DNA of 64,000 nt from Druceiella hillmani. Its lineage: Eukaryota; Arthropoda; Insecta; Lepidoptera; Hepialidae. Of this stretch, positions 61,900-64,000 are shown in pieces. The stretch lies in NCBI GenBank assembly GCA_039881145.1, contig JAYKKI010000016.1, positions 7,961,001 through 8,025,000 of the forward strand, in the 5' to 3' direction. Position numbers and translations under genes: made by a program. How positions within the stretch are numbered: the stretch's first letter is position 1; every line of letters starts with the position of its first letter. Below the pieces are notes generated by a model, which saw only the letters and a program-made list of their open reading frames with translations, did not search any database and had not been told where the DNA came from.

Positions 61900-64000
61900 T
61901 TATAAAACAGTGTTATTATGATAGGCAACTGATAACAGTTTCAAAATTGTTACTTTACGATACGGGAGTAGATAAAAGAGATTAGAAAATATGGGCATCA
62001 GTGGCATAGATTTGGCTTTTTGAGAGTCAATTATTTCTGGAAGCAGACACTCATGGTAAAAACGGGTCAACTTGGGTAACATTTCGATTTTCCAAAAATC
62101 ATCGCTTCTTTGAACTCTCATTACTTTCATTGCGTAATCCGGACCAATCCACAATGAAAATACGCAGATATTTCTATTCGCAATATGAAGTTGGCCCTGA
62201 ACTTGATAAAACCAATCGTGCTTTTCATTCCAAGCAAGTTCGCATGAATGGTTCCTTTTGAAACATTTAATTTTTTTCTTGCAATCGCTTCTTCTGGGTC
62301 GATACCGAATGTAGGGAAGGGACATTTAATCTAAAATAATCCTTCTTCACAAATTCCGTCAGAAGAAGCTCCAAGTAAACAGTACTCATCATCAATAAAT
62401 AGCCCACATTTTTCGATTTGAATATTTTTTTGTACACACAGATTTTCCAAGGCCTTGCTTTCATTTTCTGTTATATGACTGAAGGAAACTACATGATTTA
62501 ATTATATCTATACAAAATACCTTTCACCAATAGGGCAAAATTTTGGTCTGCACGTCTCTTTCAGATTTTTGAAAATTGTATGTCGTCAAAATGCATCTCC
62601 GAAGTTCGCACCATAATGCGCTTTCTGCTTGCATAATCGTATTACGCTCGATTTCAAAACGGTTTAACGGCCTGTTGCTGAATATTGATTAAAAACAGCT
62701 TCTTTGCATTGTCCAAATCATTATGGTTCATATCTGAACGTGGATATTCATTGCCATAATTTTCATCAGTTTTACCAAAAATTTATTTTGATTTTTACAG
62801 GACTTTGGACAACTTGTGTACTTTGGGCATGTCGTTTGCGTTCTAATTCCTTTATAGACTTTGCAGGGCTCTTGCCTCATAGTGTCTTGTATAATGTATA
62901 TTGCGGTTTACTGCCATTGAAAGCGACTACTGTTGCATAGCAGCTTCCTTGGTACGAACGTTTTAAAGAATAATTTATTCTCTTGCCACCCACCATTTTG
63001 GCTACGATATTATGAAATTGTTCGGCGCGATTGTTAGTGAAATTTTGCAGGAGACTCCTGGAATTAAATGCCAGTTGAGTTGCGTACTTGCGTAATTTCA
63101 GTATTAAAGTTGGTAATATCGGAACCAGATTTTGTTCTTCTTTCCTTTCTAGTGTGCAGTAATAATTTTCACATTCCGCGTGGTCTCCAAAAACATGACG
63201 CGTACTATTTGATATATCTTTCTGCAAATTAAGTAATGTTGTCTCTGTAGAAACATTTTGTTCATTTCTAAACTTACTTGCAGAGTGGATGGCAGTATGT
63301 AACCTAGAACATCTACTGGTAAAAGTTTACGTTCATTAAGAGGGATCAAAGTATCTTTTTGCAATTGCATATTTTTACCGTTGTAGTTCCGCAACAAATG
63401 GTTGGTACACTCCATTTTTTGTACAGGTACGTCCGGATAAGGCCTGCTTACGAGATTGAACTTGTACGTGTTTGAGTCACCGCCAGCTGTTAATACATTG
63501 TATATAACATTTTTTTCCCCTATTGAGCACTTAAAACTTTCAACCAGAATTGTTTTCTCCGTGCTGGTGGACGATCCAGAATAGTTTTTGTGCAGTCGTG
63601 AGTTCCTGGTGCCGTGTCTTTAGAAAAGGCGCGAGCGCAGATAACGCAATATTTGTTACGGACTCCAATGTGCGTGACCTTTCTAGTGTGTTTCCCAATG
63701 ACTGCTGCAAATCCAGATAAAGCTAAATAATTAAGTGTATAAGATCATTTGCTCCAATATGCATCAGCTTCTACTGTTGTCATTGCTAATCCAGCATCAT
63801 TGGCAGCATCTTGCATTGACTTTTCAGCAGTGATTCGCCATATTTCAACATCATAATGTGTAGTGTTGTATAAAAGAAATGGCATAGATGGTAAATCTAT
63901 AGAGGCATTGAGTTTATTAAGACTTGATCCACTTTCAGGTAGAATGGCTCCTGATACCGCTCCAGTATTTACATCAAATGTCGGATTAGCATCGTTGCAC
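61900..64000 (-). pseudogene. Broken transposon-type gene: Mutator-like transposase domain plus YqaJ-type exonuclease domain (partial, runs off the window)
   Basis: Read from 64000 down, the frame shows a region with VEADAYWSK then a TGA stop (about 63745), followed by SYTLNYLALSGFAAVIG and GVRNKYCVICARAF. This resembles the ADGAWSKRSY / ALSG / GVRNKYC block of arthropod proteins annotated with a Mutator-like transposase domain. A frameshift near 63575 leads to YSGSSTSTE and MECTNHLLRNY (63415). Another near 63300 leads to HVFGDHAECE, NNRAEQFHNIVAK and GGKRINYSLKRSY (63227-62877). A degraded linker with ESALWCELRR then leads to the YqaJ part: CGLFIDDEYCLLGASSDG, then a TAG where the Glu of the catalytic E-x-K should be, IKCPF, a further frameshift near 62285, and HDWFYQVQGQLHIANR. 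YqaJ nucleases use the GASPDG Asp, the E-x-K pair and the QxQ helix; here the Asp, Lys and Gln survive and the Glu is lost. The copy cannot make one protein. It lies antisense inside the presumed cadherin intron, and its N-terminus is beyond the window. No terminal inverted repeat was found at the 61.9-kb end. Confidence 0.8.

Overview
The window reads as a gene-poor, strongly AT-rich stretch of an insect nuclear genome, most likely a moth or butterfly (Lepidoptera). The evidence is a spliced eukaryotic exon with clear AG/GT borders, many diverged transposon relics, and several dispersed repeats I recognise from lepidopteran genomes. These include the repeat beginning accggccaagtgcgagtcg (22.9 kb), the GGAACCCTTATA-type repeats (2.6, 12.9, 16.7 and 27.4 kb), and LINE 3' tails ending in TAAATAAATAAA-like tracts (30.8 and 55.7 kb). 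Nearly all open frames over 60 codons are chance products of AT-rich sequence, (TA)n runs or tandem repeats. No tRNA, rRNA or CRISPR array is visible.

Genes. The one convincing host coding segment is a 227-bp exon at 56658-56884 (+). It encodes the start of an extracellular cadherin domain that best fits the receptor tyrosine kinase Cad96Ca. Its partner exons were not found, so both flanking introns are long, and the downstream one runs past the window end. A second recognisable protein is a broken transposon-type gene on the minus strand from 61900 past the right edge. It has a Mutator-like transposase domain followed by a YqaJ-type exonuclease domain, with stops and frameshifts. A short LINE reverse-transcriptase-ORF relic lies at 20096-20420 (-).

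Layout. 0-9 kb: AT-rich DNA with a 183-bp duplication next to a transposon end (2.2-3.0 kb) and a 51-bp minisatellite (6.6 kb). 9-13 kb: two GC-rich islands, (TA)n arrays and a double copy of the GGAACCC repeat. 15-18.5 kb: a 43-bp array, then a transposon copy whose interior has expanded into about 20 copies of a 76-bp satellite. 19-27 kb: LINE relic, dispersed repeat, palindromic elements and a 144-bp array. 27.4-28.4 kb: a 75-bp minisatellite with a 225-bp higher-order period, open on both strands. 33-35 kb: GC-rich island and the first of two foldback elements. 37.9-38.5 kb: 187-bp array. 42.2-46.1 kb: second foldback element, a ~165-bp diverged array, a GC-rich ~148-bp array running into a GC-rich island, and a nested array. 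47.05-51.2 kb: an inverted repeat with ~0.5-kb arms enclosing a CpG-rich island. 54.5 kb: long (TA)n plus CG/TG-rich alternating DNA. 56.6-64 kb: the cadherin exon and the intron behind it, holding a 62-bp array, a 45-bp array and the broken Mutator/YqaJ gene.

There is no operon or functional cluster. The interest lies in how tandem arrays arise inside or beside transposon copies, in the palindromic elements that are open on both strands, and in unassigned GC-rich islands that may be promoters or 5' exons. Family assignments come from memory of conserved motifs, not from a database search.
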